5,988 nt of DNA, from contig JAITWD010000256.1 in assembly GCA_031285465.1 (NCBI GenBank), positions 1-5,988 of the forward strand. The letters are read 5' to 3'. Below, one piece after another: positions 5,965 through 5,988 of this stretch. The stretch is from Lachnospiraceae bacterium (GTDB lineage Bacteria; Bacillota; Clostridia; Lachnospirales; Lachnospiraceae). The position numbers were made by a program, and so were the translations under genes. The notes beneath the pieces are model-generated. The model made no database searches, was not told where the DNA came from, and worked only from the letters and a program-made list of their open reading frames with translations. The stretch's first letter is position 1. Each line of letters begins with the position of its first letter.

Positions 5965-5988
5965 AAGCAGATATCAAAGCACTTTTAC

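Overview
The window looks like a chromosomal segment of an anaerobic Bacillota, probably a clostridial lineage. The clues are strong purine-rich ribosome binding sites, intrinsic terminators with T tails, a lipoprotein signal with a Firmicutes-style lipobox, a YhfC-type membrane protein, and a phosphofructokinase with the active-site residues of the pyrophosphate-dependent type. Coding regions are of moderate GC and favour GCC, ACC and ATC codons. I cannot fix the genus from the sequence alone. All convincing genes are on the + strand.

Region 1 (1-1896) is a co-directional membrane cassette: the 3' part of a gene for a membrane-anchored bacterial PH-like domain protein (open to the left edge), a small DUF1648 membrane protein related to the N-terminal part of SdpI-type immunity proteins, and a YhfC-family polytopic membrane protein (putative intramembrane metalloprotease). 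Gaps are short (30 and 49 bases), each complete gene has a good Shine-Dalgarno, and the unit ends in a clear intrinsic terminator. An envelope stress or immunity role is an inference from the families.

Region 2 (1897-3886) is a single gene for a YfbK-like von Willebrand factor A lipoprotein: lipobox, long acidic Tyr-rich linker, N-terminal vWF_A segment, VWA domain with an intact MIDAS, and a DUF3520-like C-terminus. Its leader is unusual. It holds several inverted repeats, one of which has competing partners, and a short ORF with a TTG start behind a near-perfect Shine-Dalgarno, which runs out of frame into the lipoprotein gene.

Region 3 (3887-4679) is an AT-richer stretch of about 790 bases without a recognisable gene. 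It holds two short ORFs (38 and 37 codons), the first with a strong Shine-Dalgarno, followed directly by a long perfect hairpin. After that comes a strong extended -10 promoter and a repeat-containing, A-rich untranslated leader for the next gene.

Region 4 (4680-5988) is a complete PPi-type 6-phosphofructokinase gene with its own promoter and terminator, so it is probably a monocistronic glycolytic unit. It has no visible functional link to the genes upstream.

I see no RNA genes, CRISPR arrays or insertion sequences. The best leads for something undescribed are the leader of the VWA lipoprotein gene and the orphan short-ORF unit at 4102-4444.
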